Shown one piece after another: positions 1 to 12,319 of a stretch of 64,000 nt of DNA (positions are counted from its first letter, which is position 1; each line of letters opens with the position of its first letter). This DNA is from Dendrophyllia cribrosa (Eukaryota; Cnidaria; Anthozoa; Scleractinia; Dendrophylliidae). Where the stretch lies: NCBI GenBank assembly GCA_024195265.1, contig JAJLRJ010000007.1, positions 31,785,948 through 31,849,947 on the forward strand, in the 5' to 3' direction. The notes under the pieces are model-generated. The model was not told where the DNA came from and searched no databases. It saw nothing but the letters and a program-made list of their open reading frames with translations. Made by a program: the position numbers and the translations under genes.

Positions 1-2141
1 GGAAAATGAGGAGTGTAGAAGATACGAAGTGTGGAAAATGCAATAAAAAAAATAAATAATAAAAAGCTTGGTTGTGAGTAGAACGATAAGCGATATATTC
101 TTTGAAAGTTGATTTAAAACGCAATTTAATTTTATTTGACATTTATTTTAACGCAAACTATAACACCCTTTATAACTCCTTCTTCCATTGATCTCTAACA
201 ATCAATAAACAAGCAGTCCATGTTTTTATAGTAAATGGAGATTTACCTAGAGATTTAGATCGTTGAAGTATGCCGCTTTTTGGCATCGATTACACTCCGC
301 ATCGTCCGGCCACACTCCAGATTTCCCACACTCCTCATTTTCTACACTCCGCACGCCGCACTCTTCGTTTTCCACCTAAACCGAGTTTTTCGTTTTTACC
401 TATTATTTCAAGTGATACACTGATCCAGATGTACGATGTGAGGTTTACGAAAAAAGGAAAAAAATATATAGACTTAGGCATATACCCGTAGCCATCCCCC
501 ATAAAAAAATCTTGGAGCCGCAAGCCCGCAACTGGGAAAACCGGATTTCATTCCCCTCACATGTCACGTGTATTTTCGCGCGCTGTGCCAGTCAATCATG
601 AAATCAGCCAATCACTCTTCAAAGATCCGTTTTCTGACGGCTGGGCTTGGAAGTGTTGATCGCAAGTACGACGACGTAGGCCTGCAAGTTTTCTATCAGG
701 AAGGCTCTGTCTTGTGTAGCTTTTCCGTTTTTTTCAGTCATTTACGATGGCAAATGGAAATTTTCACATCACAATGTTATCGTTTACAGATGTTATGGAA
801 TCGCACAACTGGAGAATGGGGATGCATTTCTTGCATTCAGCCTGATAAACAGCACCCGCTGCATAACGACTTTTCATTCATGGCATTTTTCAAGGTGAGC
901 GCCTTCCCTCTTACTTTTTGAAGGCTTTCGGTAAGTTATGTCTTTTATTTACGTTTGAAAAGAGGGTCCCAAATGAAATATTCCATTGTTCTTTTGCCAG
1001 ATACAACCAGTCTGTTAGGTGAACTCGTTTCAGTTCGTATGTTGATTTCGCGGTTCTATTTTTGGAAAATGTAGTCCTATGATCATAACTTTTAAATTTC
1101 GCAATAAATTTTCGAGGTTTAGAGTGATGAACTTAGTTTCCAATCCGACAATAACTTTTAGTTCCCTCGCCATTGAGCTGTCCGTTGTTGAAGGCCCCTG
1201 CTTGCGGTAAAAGCATGTGCGAACGCCAAATTGCAATTCGGTTTATATCCTAAACATGCCACCATAGCCCCCTTCAATTTTCAGTTGTATTTTCACCGAC
1301 CGCCGTTAGTTCATTAATAACAAAGCATTCTTGTTATATTTGTGAGATATTTTTCAACGACAATGGAACTTTCCAAATTATTGACGACAGTAGAAATTAA
1401 ATTTGCATCCCTGTCGACCGGGCAAATGGTTAGTTTCTCAGAACTGGCAACGACTTCGGTTTTTATACGCAAAAGGATAACAGAAACCACTCCAGTTTAT
1501 TTCGTTGATATTCCTGGGCACTTTATTCATAAAAACTGCATCGATGATCATGTAAAGATCATTTTTCTATGGCTCATTTTTTACGGCTCATTGCTCGTGT
1601 CGCCATTTCTTCACTTGAGGTTGTACTTCGCCATCATGAATACGTTTTATGTGCCTTGTTAAATGCGCACTTTGGTTGGTCTGGTACGGGCACCTTTCAC
1701 ATTTCAACCGCTTTGGCAAGTGGGTAGAATTGATATGACTTCTTAGTCCGTCCAAAGACGTGAACGTCTTGTCATCACCTAAGGATAGAAATGGAAGAGA
1801 CGAAGGCGATGTGTCATGTCACAGTTGAATAATAAATTTGTGTTAACCCCCCCTTTCAGTTGTTTCCAAATGAAAGTATAGGGACTTGATTTCAATACGC
1901 GATTTTTACTATGGCATCATTTTATTACAGGCTGCAGAAGTCATTTCGTTTGAAATTTCTTAGTTAAATTTTTTAAATAATGCAATCGTGGAAATGGTAT
2001 ATTCCTTGATGGGGGTCTTTGAATTGCAGAAAATGAACTCCACTTGCAAGTATGAATGCCAGTGAGACTGAAAAGTCAAGTTTGAGGTCTGTTATATTTG
2101 CTTGTGTGATATTTGCAAATATTGCATGTTGGAGTAAATAC
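1..2141. other. Region with no recognised gene
   Basis: I recognise no conserved coding sequence here. Positions 1-40 and 300-400 share short imperfect repeats around GGAGTGTAGAAAATG, on opposite strands, as in a decayed inverted repeat. An open frame at 568-921 ends at a donor-like site (CAAG then GTGAGC near 895), and another is open at 1342-1662. Neither resembles a family I know, so I do not call them genes. Confidence 0.4.
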
Positions 2142-2391
2142 CTCGACATATCCAATTCTTTTCTTCCCCATTCTTCTTTTTGGGATGCATGATGGTGTTG
2201 ACATGGGCAGCACATTCGGTAGCGAGATGGAATGTGGACTCGCACCCCCTGAAGGGGCATTGGAATACTTCTGGGTATTCTCCATCCCCTCCAGGAGGAA
2301 CCCATCGAGATTTGGTGTTTAAATGTACGACTGCACTGCAGTCCTCCCATGAATGACAGAGCTCGAGCACGTTAAGTTGTCTTGTTGTTTC
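2142..2391 (-). CDS. Exon-like piece with one C2H2 zinc finger
   Basis: An open frame on the minus strand is bounded by an acceptor-like ACACAG just above 2391 and a donor-like GAG then GTATTT below 2142. It begins in phase 0 and ends in phase 1. It encodes about 83 residues. In the middle is a perfect classical zinc-finger spacing, C-x4-C-x12-H-x4-H, in a stretch that reads FQCPFRGCESTF and ends at the His of NTIMHP. Lysine-rich sequence follows. It lies downstream of the recombinase-like gene on the same strand, but its phase does not join directly to that gene's last exon. It may be part of another gene or transposon. I do not recognise a named family. Confidence 0.4.
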
Positions 2392-3024
2392 CTGTGTAAT
2401 GAAGCAAAGTAATGTTTTTCAGTTTAAACATAGGGGATGTGATAGTCACTTCATGAAAAATACGAAAAAAAGTGATGTCTATGTTTTCCAATAATATTGT
2501 GTAAACTTCATCACAGACTTATTGATATTTACCGGTTTGGGTGGCAAGGGGGGCAGCTTTCTCCGCTCTTCGTGTTGTTGCAAGTTTTTCTTTTTGCAAA
2601 AATTCCTGGTGGCTGTATCTTTTAATTTTGATATTCTTCCTTTGTTCTCCGGTTGTTCAACTATGAAAAAGGGACTTGATGTCAGTATATAAATGTGACT
2701 GATATTTTATTTAGCTGGGACGCTAAGTGCAAGTTTAATTTGATTTGGGAGTCAATTAGAATAATATTATTTGCTGTTAACAATTATTCTGAAACATGAA
2801 GGTTGCAAGTTGAAGGTTGAAGGTTGCAAGAATGAGAGCTGTTTGAACATATTAACTGTCATATACAGAAATATCATATTTTTTTCAATGTAGCCATTTC
2901 ATATACAACATACATAACTGAAAATGATCATTGCAACCACATGTTGAGATGACTGGTATTTACTAGGTCCAACCCACCTTTAGCCTTCTGTAGGGGCTCG
3001 TAGTCCTGCAAGAACTTATGGAAT

Positions 3025-4566
3025 TCACTTGAAAATAGTTCCTCGGCATCTTTTTGAGTTGAAATATTGCATGCCGGAGCCTGAAGATGATAGTTGTAAG
3101 CACTTGGGATGGATCTCAATCTTTTCTCTCTTTCTGCGGCATTGCGGAGTCCTTGGAATATTAAGAGATAATTTTTACATACAGCGAGTTATGAGTTTGA
3201 CTATATTGTCCTAAAAAGTTTGATTAGTTAAAGTCAAACTAGCAGTAGTCAATATCTCTACAACTGGCAAGTGGGATTTTTCCAACTCGGCCAAATAAAA
3301 CTTACCATCATTACAGTTTAGAAAGCTCTTGAGTCTTACTCACCAGGCATTATAAGAGCGGCAGTGTCGGTGTATTCTTCCACAATCCGCTTCACATATA
3401 AGTGTACCACTGCCGACTTCTGAGCCCACCCGCCCAACCTCCGCAGTTGGTCAATGTGAGAATCGTTAAATTTGCCACCATTTTCCATAGCAGCAGTTAG
3501 AACAAACCGGGTTGCGAAACCCTGCAATTATTAAAAAAGGTAAAAAATTAAGCATAGGACATGTCATTCGAATTCACTAACAATCCTTGTACTTATTACT
3601 ATCGGCATCGCTTGTACAGGTAATGATATGTTGTTTAATACTACTTGCCTACGTATTATTTGTGTCACCCATGCAACAAGTTCATATTGTTATCCTGTAC
3701 TGCAGAATATTTACTTATTCCCTGATGATGCTCGTTATTCAAGATGGTACTGAAGGTCAATTTCAAACCTTCATGGAATCTTTGAATTGTTGAGTGTTTT
3801 TGAATAATTAGAATCAAAGTTACAGAATGAAATTTGAGTTTTTAAAATATCATTCATGCACATTTCCAGATTAACACATCACAGTAAACTTACTGATCTG
3901 TAAGACCTGTGAGATAGGTCATGTGGATCGAATCCTGCTGCCATGATGCTGTTTGTAACTTGCCGCCCCAACTGGCTTGTAGTCAGCGGTATGTTCTGCA
4001 GTTGAATATTTAAACTCAATAAAGCATGCGGCATATGTCACCGGTATGAGTGCATCATGCACATCATCATGGGACTTTTGTGAAGTAAATTGGGAGCCCC
4101 TTCCTTACGAATTGTCAAGTTATTTCAGCAAACAGGAATTATTTGTTAAGAACAGAGCCATTCTGAAATGTTTCATCTCATTTGATGGTCTCAAATAACT
4201 TAAAGATATGTGCATACTGGACATAGCATTGTAGAGTTCAAACAGGCGCGGAATGAGTGGAAATGTGACTCGTTATTTGTACACTCTTCTGTTTGCAGTT
4301 TTGAAAAAATTGAAAAAAACTGAGTTTGGAGACAACTCATGTAATACATGTTATTGTTTACCCAGTAGAAAAATGTGCAACAATGTAATTTGTTCTGCCT
4401 ATTTGCAAAGTTATTGTTTGTTAAATAGTTTCACCCAGCATGTAGTATATTGCAATAAATGTAGACCAACAGAATGGGGTGGATGTATTAGCATTTGTGG
4501 ATTTCAGTGCACATCTCAGATAAAATTAATGCTATAATTTTCCAACTGCTTTATTATAACAGTTAC

Positions 4567-4598
<32 letters not shown>

Positions 4599-7317
4599 AA
4601 TTTTTGTCATTTCTTTCAGTAGATCACAACAGGAAATGTTTTGTAATGAACCTTTAGTGTTTGTGTGGAGCAGTCCACTTGAGACAATAGTGGCCATTCT
4701 TTGGCATCATCATGGAATTGGAATTTTTTTTGCTGCCAGGCAACCACTGGAGACTCCAGAAAAGCACCACGCCTCGCCAAGTGAAGGAAGCCTAACTGCA
4801 CTGGGCAATACGGATTGCCCATTGCAAGTGGTGTGAAGGTAAAAACTCTCCTAGGAAAAATGGACATATGCCTTGGTAAGAGCTTGTTTCTTACAGTAGA
4901 ATCCCACATATAAGAACCTAATTTGTAGGCCTATTAGGATAAGGTTACCATTGAGATCCCCTTTACATAAGAACCTGTTGTATCCTAAATATGAATTAGG
5001 TTCTTATTTACAGAAATCATTTACAACAAAGAAATTATTTATAAATAAAAAACAACAAGCTCTAGTCAGAAATGAACAGCCCTTATAAGGGAGATACTGT
5101 AATGGAAGTTTCGCACTCACTTGTGTGATCGGTTAGATGCATCATTTTTTTCATGAGTCAAGGTCACCGACATTGTGATTTCAAGTTCGTCTTTAGATCT
5201 GTGAATTAATTGACCACTTTTATTAAGAGAAGAGTGAAAAAAAAGAAGCATTTATGTGTAAGGAAGAGTAAATGTCAAGGTTTAAATATAAATTCTTTGG
5301 TTTCCATCGTGAAAATATGATATGTAATATTACCATTGCAATGATGTCATAATGCTGGGAACATCTCACATCTCTTAGGGGTAAAAAATAGTCAAAGGTC
5401 ACACCAAAACATACCCCTCTCTTTATAGGGAGTGAATTATTATAAAAAATTTTGCAGTGGCAGTGTTATATTTGTAAATGGAGAGGTGTAGCTGTTGCAA
5501 ATGATTCTATAACTGTTGTGTGATACTTACCTGAATTCAACATCTCCCACTTTCACCCCTTCAGCTTCAGGATAGGGTTCAAGCCCAACAGAATTACGCA
5601 TATTTGATATTTCGGGCCGGACGTATCCCTTTGCGAGGGAATTCCTCCTCGCTCCACAGAAAGCCGACATGCTGTGAATGAGAGACACTGAAAAAGGAAC
5701 ATGTCATTAATATTCCAAGCAGGTGGAGATAATGTTATTTCCACTTAGCTCATTTCAATTTTTAGTGCTTGATTTATTTCTCTATGTCATTTGTAGGATT
5801 ATTTGTTGGAACCGAGAGGATTGCAAGCTGGATCTTTCCAAAAAATGAAGCATCTTACTCATCACACTGGGATCATCTGGAAATTACTCACGTTGCAGAG
5901 ACGCTGGTGTCTCTATCCCAATTGTGTCCAACAGGAATTCCATGTCCTGCTGAAACATGGGTTTCTTTGGAAATATTTCGTCATCGCCGACTTCCTTTCT
6001 TACGAACTTAGAAATTGTAGATCCCAAATCAGGAAATTCTTTTGCAGGGCTCTGGTGGCTGTTTGAAGTTTGCTGAAATTAAGTGACATGTTCTCAGTGC
6101 TCAATTTATATGTTACTATGCATACCATCCTGGTGCGTGCTTCCTAAAATGGAACTTGTTAACATTCAATATCAGTGAACTTACCCACATGCACAGGCCA
6201 CGAAATATATTGTTAATAATTCTTGTGTAAGAGAATCCGGCCTGTGCACAGGCCACGCAGAATGCTTTGATGTCGAGTTCTTTCATAGGTAGTTTGACCA
6301 CCTTTCCCGGATATGCGGCATTATGCCAGGTCATAAACAACTTGCGTGCATCTAGTACACTTTTAAGCTGCAATATAAAATGAAGATGACATTATGTATG
6401 CCGTACGCAGCTGGTACTGGTTCTGTCCATTCAAATGATTGTTTAGTTAACCCAGCAGTATTGTCAATGTTGAATACTACTTTCCGTCTTCACAACGTCA
6501 CCTGCCCATACAGTCTTTGTGGCAGTACTAATAACTTTTACAACTCTATGACGGAATATGCTCTGAATTGTTTGTCAACACAACGAACAACAACTCTATG
6601 TGTCACTCCCTGAAAAGGAGAAATTGATGTTGTGTTTGTGTCACTCCCCAAAAAGGAGAATTTGATTTTATTTCATACTTATTGAGATTTTCTATTGAAA
6701 TTTGGCGTGTGAAAACCCCGTTCAGGGATCGCAGGCAATCAGAATGGCAAAACGACTTTCTCGCAAAATTACAGCATGGGCAGTGCTTTGTACGGTATTT
6801 ACGTACTCGTTGGTTTGTATCATAAATCTCACTCGCTCGGAAAGTCTCACTCGTTTGATTTCTGATACCGACCCAACTCATGCGCAAATACCGTACTGCC
6901 CATGAAGTGAGCTAATAATTGCTGTTGTGTGATAGTATCGAGTTTATTACCTACACTGAATAAATGTCGTTTTCTATTTCTACTGCCCATTTTATGCAGC
7001 ATAATGAAAACATCTGTACCCGGCATATCAAATGGAATTAATATTTCTCTTTCATAAAAGACGTCTTTTGTAAAAGGGAATAACGCGACATTTCTTACCG
7101 TTCCAGGAGACAGTGTCTCCAGATACATTTTTTTTGCTCGGTCCAGGTGTAGTGTAGTGTCTCCCAAGCTGGAGGCAAATGAAGACAGCATACTTCCTGA
7201 AGAAACATTTATATCGCCGAATATGTCCCCCTCCGGGGCCAGCCCTGTTGAGAGAGATACGTACTTATTTTGCCGTTTTTGCGTTTGTTTGGTATGAACC
7301 TGCCCAAACTTGCCCAT
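3025..7317 (-). CDS. Tyrosine-recombinase-like protein, seven exons
   Basis: My exon model, in order of transcription: 7317-6892, 6367-6185, 6072-5892, 5687-5531, 4850-4652, 3521-3344, 3080-3025. Phases agree at every junction and the total is 1380 nt, about 459 residues plus a TGA stop. An in-frame TAA sits two codons before the ATG. Most donors are strong (GTAAGT or GTGAGT); those ending at 6892 and 4652 are weak. Exon 2 looks like a helical core-binding domain (LDARKLFMTWHNAAYPGK). Exons 3-4 read like the first catalytic box of tyrosine recombinases: KKPMFQQDMEFLLD, then FCGARRNSL with a candidate catalytic Arg, then VGDVEF. Exon 6 matches the second box: FATRF, IDQLRRLGGW, then HLYVKR with a candidate nucleophile Tyr. 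The usual His three residues before the second Arg is Phe here, so activity is doubtful. The last exon could instead be read in another frame (2970-3080), which is also protein-like. The family assignment is inference. Confidence 0.5.
4567..4597. repeat. (AAT)n microsatellite
   Basis: About ten AAT units in a row, in the intron just below the exon ending at 4652 of the recombinase-like gene. Confidence 0.9.
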
Positions 7318-7373
7318 GCATTATGGACAAAAGGCAGTAAAGGGAAGCTGAGAGAAAATAAATTAGATAAAAA

Positions 7374-7855
7374 CAGTGGGAGTGAAAGGGTAGTGTGTAT
7401 ATGAAATACTTCGCTATTTAGTTGTTTCAAAAATTCTAACAAATGCAAAAATTACCGGCCAAATTAACATCCGCGAGTCCTCCTTCCGCCATTTAAAAAA
7501 AAAGCTGGGGGTAAAAAGCAAATTTTTTGCGCGCGGGCACTACGCCTAATTCGCGCCATTTTTTCCCGCTATTTGGTCACGTCACTGTTCAAGCGCGGGA
7601 AAAATTGGAGGAAGGCAACAGTGCGAGTGAAAGGGCAGTGTGTATATGAAATACTTTGCTATTTAGTTGTTTCAAAAATTCTAACAAATGCAAAAATTAC
7701 CGGCCAAATTATCATCCGCGAGTCCTCCTTCCGCCATTTAAAAAAAAAGTTGGGGGTAAAGAGCAATTTTTTTGCGCGCGGACACTACGCCTAATTCGCG
7801 CCAATTTTTCCCGCTATTTGGTCACGTCACTGTTCAAGCGCGGGAAAAATTGGAG
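7374..7855. repeat. Two-copy tandem duplication, about 245 bp unit
   Basis: Copy 1 is about 7374-7618 and copy 2 about 7619-7855. They are nearly identical, differing at scattered bases. Each contains the phrases TACCGGCCAAATT, TTTGCGCGCGG and GGTCACGTCACTGTTCAAGC. The duplication starts about 60 bp upstream of the start codon of the recombinase-like gene on the minus strand, so it could duplicate that gene's upstream region. Confidence 0.9.
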
Positions 7856-8347
7856 CTGCAATGAATTTTCCTGTGAAGCCTTTGTGGTGAAAAATATCAC
7901 AATATTGGAATGAAGCAAAGCAACCGAGAAAAAAATTGGAAATTACCCAATGTGTTAACCTAATTCCGCTTTGTTCAGTTATGCTGGTTATGTGTGACCT
8001 TTTTGTATAGTTGTGGTCCAAACAATAGGCCGAAATGAGCTTCTGGACGAATATAGGAGGCCTTTGAGGCCGAACATTCATGGCCTCTGCCATGTAATTT
8101 ATTTAACAATCTGACATTTCTTGTTTTCATACGGGGAAGAACTGGTAGGCTTTTCTTAAAGGGAAACAGTAATGCAGATCAGTGCAGTAATAAGAAAGCG
8201 GATTTTTTTCTTTTCAGTTCCTGATCAATAGTTTATGTGGTCATTTTTGGATTTGTCGCTTTAAAAATGGCGATAGTAGGAAACCCGTTGATATGTATTT
8301 TGTACGTGTTGCTATCACAAAATGGTCTACGTGAAAAAAAAAAATTA

Positions 8348-8419
8348 AGGCCCGGACGAGATTTGAACTCGCGATCTTCGGTTTACGAGACCGACGCCTT
8401 GCCACTTGGCCACCGAGCC
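8348..8419 (-). tRNA. tRNA-Thr (CGT)
   Basis: On the minus strand, 72 nt fold as a cloverleaf. The acceptor stem pairs GGCTCGG with CCGGGCC, leaving a T discriminator. Box A reads TGGCCAAGTGG. The anticodon stem TCGGT/ACCGA encloses CTCGTAA, giving anticodon CGT (Thr). The T stem GCGAG/CTCGT encloses TTCAAAT. A run of T on the transcript side, ten bases, follows within a few bases and would serve as a Pol III terminator. No intron. Confidence 0.88.
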
Positions 8420-8589
8420 GTACAATGATTTGTGCTATAATGTCAGATATAAATAGTGCAGGTTTGTACCGACCAATCGAATTCGTTCTCAAGGGAGAAT
8501 CTGACCATACTAAAATACACTCTGTGATGGCATACATGACAAAAACAACATTTAATTGCAATATGGCCGCTAACGAGAGAGAATCGTTG

Positions 8590-8719
8590 GGTCTTACTTC
8601 GTGTACCGCACAGATGACGTAAAACAATAGGAAACATTGTTTTGGGGTAAAAGAATTTTGCTGAAGCATTGTTTCCTTTTGCTTTACGTCATTTGCGTCC
8701 TCTACACGAAGTAAGAGCC
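8590..8719. repeat. Foldback repeat
   Basis: Inverted arms GGGTCTTACTTCGTGTA and TACACGAAGTAAGAGCC bound a segment whose inside also pairs (ATGACGTAAAACAATAGGAAAC against GTTTCC...TTTACGTCAT). It is consistent with a small MITE next to the tRNA gene. Confidence 0.75.
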
Positions 8720-9308
8720 GAATCATTCACCAGTACTAGCTAGTGGACATAAGCCCTTGCAGCCTAGGCTTGTTCCAGACGATGTTCTGGTAAGAGGTTT
8801 CATTATTCGAAGTCTGATATTTTTAATAATACTGTAATGTTATTGTGCAATTACACCAGCTGCCACTTATAGTGGGTGATCCATCTTGTAGGGTAAATAA
8901 GCTTACAGTTTAATTTCATTGAATTCACTATTGGTAAGGGTTTTTTGTGACAACAATTTTATTACGGTATTCCCATTTGTATACATGGTATTACATAAAA
9001 TTAACGAACTTAAAATGAATAGATGGAAGTGTAAACAGAAATGACATTAACAGCATATCCTAAAATAAGAGAAACTGAAACATCACGTGTTCGATCTCAT
9101 TCTACATGTCATGCACTAAAAAACAAAAGCAGCAAGAAACAATATTTTAGAAGTATTAACTGACATTTCTCCTTCAGGATGTTCCGAGGGTTACAACCTT
9201 TCTTGTTATCCGGAGTGGGACAGTTTCAATAGCCAAGCTGCAGAGCAAGCTAAATTCTGCAAGGGTCTCTGTCTTATATGAATCAACACAACACAACTTC
9301 AGGAAACA

Positions 9309-9346
9309 TTTACGAGACCGACGCCTTACCACTTGGCCACCGAGCC
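9309..9346 (-). pseudogene. 5' half of tRNA-Thr (CGT)
   Basis: The minus strand repeats the first 38 or so bases of the tRNA at 8348-8419 with one change (GGCAAGG to GGTAAGG), through the anticodon loop CTCGTAA. Then it diverges completely. A clean break at the anticodon is typical of tRNA-half-derived retroposition or of a SINE head. No T arm follows. Confidence 0.75.
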
Positions 9347-10449
9347 AGACGAACAATTTTGGGATAAAAATACTTAATTAAATCTTACTGTTGATGTACC
9401 CATGATGCTTTGAGTTTAAATTAAAAATGGTGGCACCGGGAAGAGAAGGGCACTGCAACCCAGATTGTCTGTCAACGGCGCTTTCAACCTTAGTTTTGTG
9501 CATATATCAAAAAGTTCAAACTACCCACCACCATTTTAATACATCTTATAAAGCTAACCGTACGATCGATCAATTGAACTTTAATAATCGAACCCAATCA
9601 CGCGGTACGAAATGGAACACAATCGAACACTCGCAAAAACTTCAAGTAATCAAACGTTCGATAGAGTGATTTTACTTAGACCGTGAAACAGTATCTAGCA
9701 ATTATTCAAAATTAGCCAAATTTAGTAAACCTTAACAAAAGAAAACAATGGAATTAGTGTCTAATAGTGCCTACTAGTTCCTACTCGCTTAGTAACTATT
9801 TCACGGTTTGAAAAAAATCATTCTAAGGTTGGATTGGGAGGCATCGGTTAATAGAGTGATGCTGTTCTGAACCGTGCAACGTAGGCTCGCTGGCTTGGGG
9901 GTGCAAGACATTACAGCTAATGTACTTTTTAGATCACGTTCTATTTCACGATTTCCTGCAATATATGTTATCTAATGTGGCTTGTAATTTTACGGCAACA
10001 AGGGAAATAACTAAAGAGTAGTGTAACATTGTACCGAAAGGTCCTTTGTGGGTACATTGTATACGTAGGTCGCCTGTAAACTGCCAAAGCTGATATTAAT
10101 CCATCCCTTCCCTCCCTTGGGTCTTGTTCATTTTTATGTCCATCGACAGCATGTTTCTGCTGTTGTTATATTCTTTATTGTTTATAGGTAAGTTTTAATT
10201 TATTATTTTTTTTTATTGTTGTTGTTTTTCTTGTTGGAGATATTTCTTATAATATTTATTTTAGTTTTATACAATTTTTGTATGGAATTTTAGTAATATT
10301 TTATGTAAATTATTAATAAAGGGTGTCTTGTATCCCACACTGCCTGCACTGTGGGTATATTTTCATGGAAATAGTATGATTGTGTACTGTACATGATCTT
10401 CTCACATGGTAAATGGGGATAAGGGATAACTATCAAAATAATGGCTCAT
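9347..10449. other. Region with no recognised gene
   Basis: No coding sequence recognised. A weak inverted pair, CCGTGAAACAG near 9682 and TATTTCACGG near 9797, may mark a decayed element. T-rich sequence occurs around 10185-10260. Confidence 0.4.
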
Positions 10450-10588
10450 CCTCGGTGTAAGAACCTGTGAAACTCACGAGTGACGTAAAACAAAGAAAAC
10501 AAAAGGCATAAAACAATAGAGTCAACTGGGAATACAATACTACAAAGCTAAAAAACAAAGGAAAAAGTCACAGGTTCTTACACCGAGG
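10450..10588. repeat. Foldback MITE
   Basis: Near-perfect 21-bp inverted ends, CCTCGGTGTAAGAACCTGTG and its complement, flank about 100 bp that include a TGACGTAAAAC motif. No coding capacity. Confidence 0.85.
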
Positions 10589-11046
10589 TAAACCCAAAAT
10601 AATAATCTAAAAAACCTAACCTAATCTAAAAACCAATAGCTTTAGGGATAATCGTGTCGATAAGCAAAATAATTCTGATTGTGATTTGGACAGGTTATTT
10701 TTTACATAATTGACACATAGTCATGCAAGTGTCCAATTACAAATGATATAATATCAATAAAAACTACAATATCAAACCTAAGAACAAAGAGGAATTATGG
10801 GTATGTGACACCATGAAGGTTTTGGTTTTCTTAAGCAGGTTAGTCTGGGATAGGGTACAGAAATCAGAGAGTTTTGGTCTAGAATAGGGTATCATTTGGT
10901 TGGAAACTGATCTATGACATTAAGAATTAAGTCAAGAATAGGAATTGAAAGTCGGAAGAGAAAGAGTGTTGACAAAGTCTGATGGACAGGACTACACACA
11001 ATCTATTTTTTCAGTTAGCACTCAAAATAACCACTTTCAACCAATA

Positions 11047-11207
11047 TATACCTAATTCAATAAAGGTTGCTTTGGCAATTGGTCATTGTTAATTGGGCAT
11101 TGGCATTTGGGCATACGGAACACAATGCAATGCTTTGCTTGAGTGACCGCCAAACAATAGCTACCCAATGCCCAATGACCAAAGCAACCTTTATTGAATT
11201 AGGTATA
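11047..11207. repeat. Foldback MITE
   Basis: Inverted arms start TATACCTAATTCAATAAAGG and pair along about 45 bp with the right end. The centre contains TTGGGCATTGGC repeats. Its right edge overlaps the left end of the next element. Confidence 0.85.
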
Positions 11208-11757
11208 TGTTGTGCTTCAAACATTGAAAATCAGGTTAAGGAGGCTCGTAAGGGTTTCTTGCTTTCAATAATGTGTCTAAATGATTAAATATTAAAAAAT
11301 GATGCAACCAATGATATGGACAACTTTTGGATATCTATACGACGCTATTAACAGGCAATACTTTAAGGGTGCTTATGATGTCATAGCCATTGCCATAGCA
11401 ACAGTACAGCTCTCTGAAAAGAGCCTCTAAAACTCAGTTTTCCGCGCTAATTATCTTTAAAACTAATCCGGTGACCTATTAGTTTTTTCTCAATTTGGAA
11501 AGCACCGCTTATTTTCTTTTCTTTTTGGTGCTATGACAAAAATCTATCTTGTGGAAATCAAGTTATTTCCAAAAAGGTTGTTGTCAGTTAAGAAAAAAAT
11601 TTCCTGCTACATATTTTTTCTCAAACTCTTGTTTAAGACAGGAAACACGGAATACTGCTTGCACGCGTGCATCAATGCAGCTGAAAACCTTTTCTAGCCT
11701 CCTTAAACTGGTTTTGAATGTTTAGACCAAAATAAAAATTGAAGCACAACATATACA
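11204..11757. mobile_element. Non-autonomous element with terminal inverted repeats
   Basis: Left end GTATATGTTGTGCTTCAA is matched by TTGAAGCACAACATATAC at the right. An inner pair (AGGAGGCTCG side against CTAGCCTCCT) extends the similarity. The ends resemble those of the hairpin MITE family seen six more times in this window (TATGTTGTGGTTCAA), so this may be a longer relative. No ORF. Confidence 0.7.
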
Positions 11758-11940
11758 ATGGGTGTCACACAAACATTGTACCAAGTGGTTCAAATGTACT
11801 GAATAGAATAGCAACCATGTTCACAGTCTACTAATGTCTAAAGCTTTTCAAATGAGCTTAATATATATATATTTTTTCTCCAAACCATAGGTAAATACAG
11901 CTATTTCAAATAATGTTGTCGGATGAAAGCTCAAAGCCTA

Positions 11941-12159
11941 AAGGCTGGTTTTCACTAATGACGGAGTCGGAGTCAAAATCAGAATCGCAGAGCGTTACGA
12001 TGTAGTGAAAATCAACCGACGGAATTGGAAGAAGATTACGGAGTCATAAGCGGAATCGGAAGAAAATGGAACCATTCTGATTCTTCCAACTCCTTCGATT
12101 TTCACTAGATCGGAAGCGCTCTTCCGACTCTGACTCCGTCGCCAGTGAAAACCAGCCTT
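11941..12159. mobile_element. Palindromic MITE, AAGGCTGGTTTTCACT ends
   Basis: Inverted ends AAGGCTGGTTTTCACT and AGTGAAAACCAGCCTT enclose palindromic DNA rich in GACTCCG-type motifs. TTAA abuts the right end. The element at 57090-57277 has the same ends, so this is a family with probable TTAA targets. Confidence 0.85.
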
Positions 12160-12186
12160 AAAAGCCAAGACCACAAGGTAGTATGT

Positions 12187-12319
12187 AGACTGCTAGCTGT
12201 CCCTTCTCAGTCATTCGAGAGGGCGAGCTAATGATTAAAACAAGTTTGGCGAGACTGGATCGTCGGCCGCGTATTTTGCTCGCCCACTTGACTATCCATA
12301 GAAGGACCGCTAGCAGTCT
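12187..12319. repeat. Foldback repeat
   Basis: AGACTGCTAGCTGTCC and GGACCGCTAGCAGTCT are inverted, about 100 bp apart. Probably a small MITE. Confidence 0.65.

Noticed and set aside
568..1662. Open frames at 568-921 and 1342-1662 as exons of a gene divergent from the recombinase-like gene
   Set aside because: No matching splice phases, no recognisable domain and biased Phe/Leu-rich composition; a donor-like GTGAGC at 895 alone is not enough.
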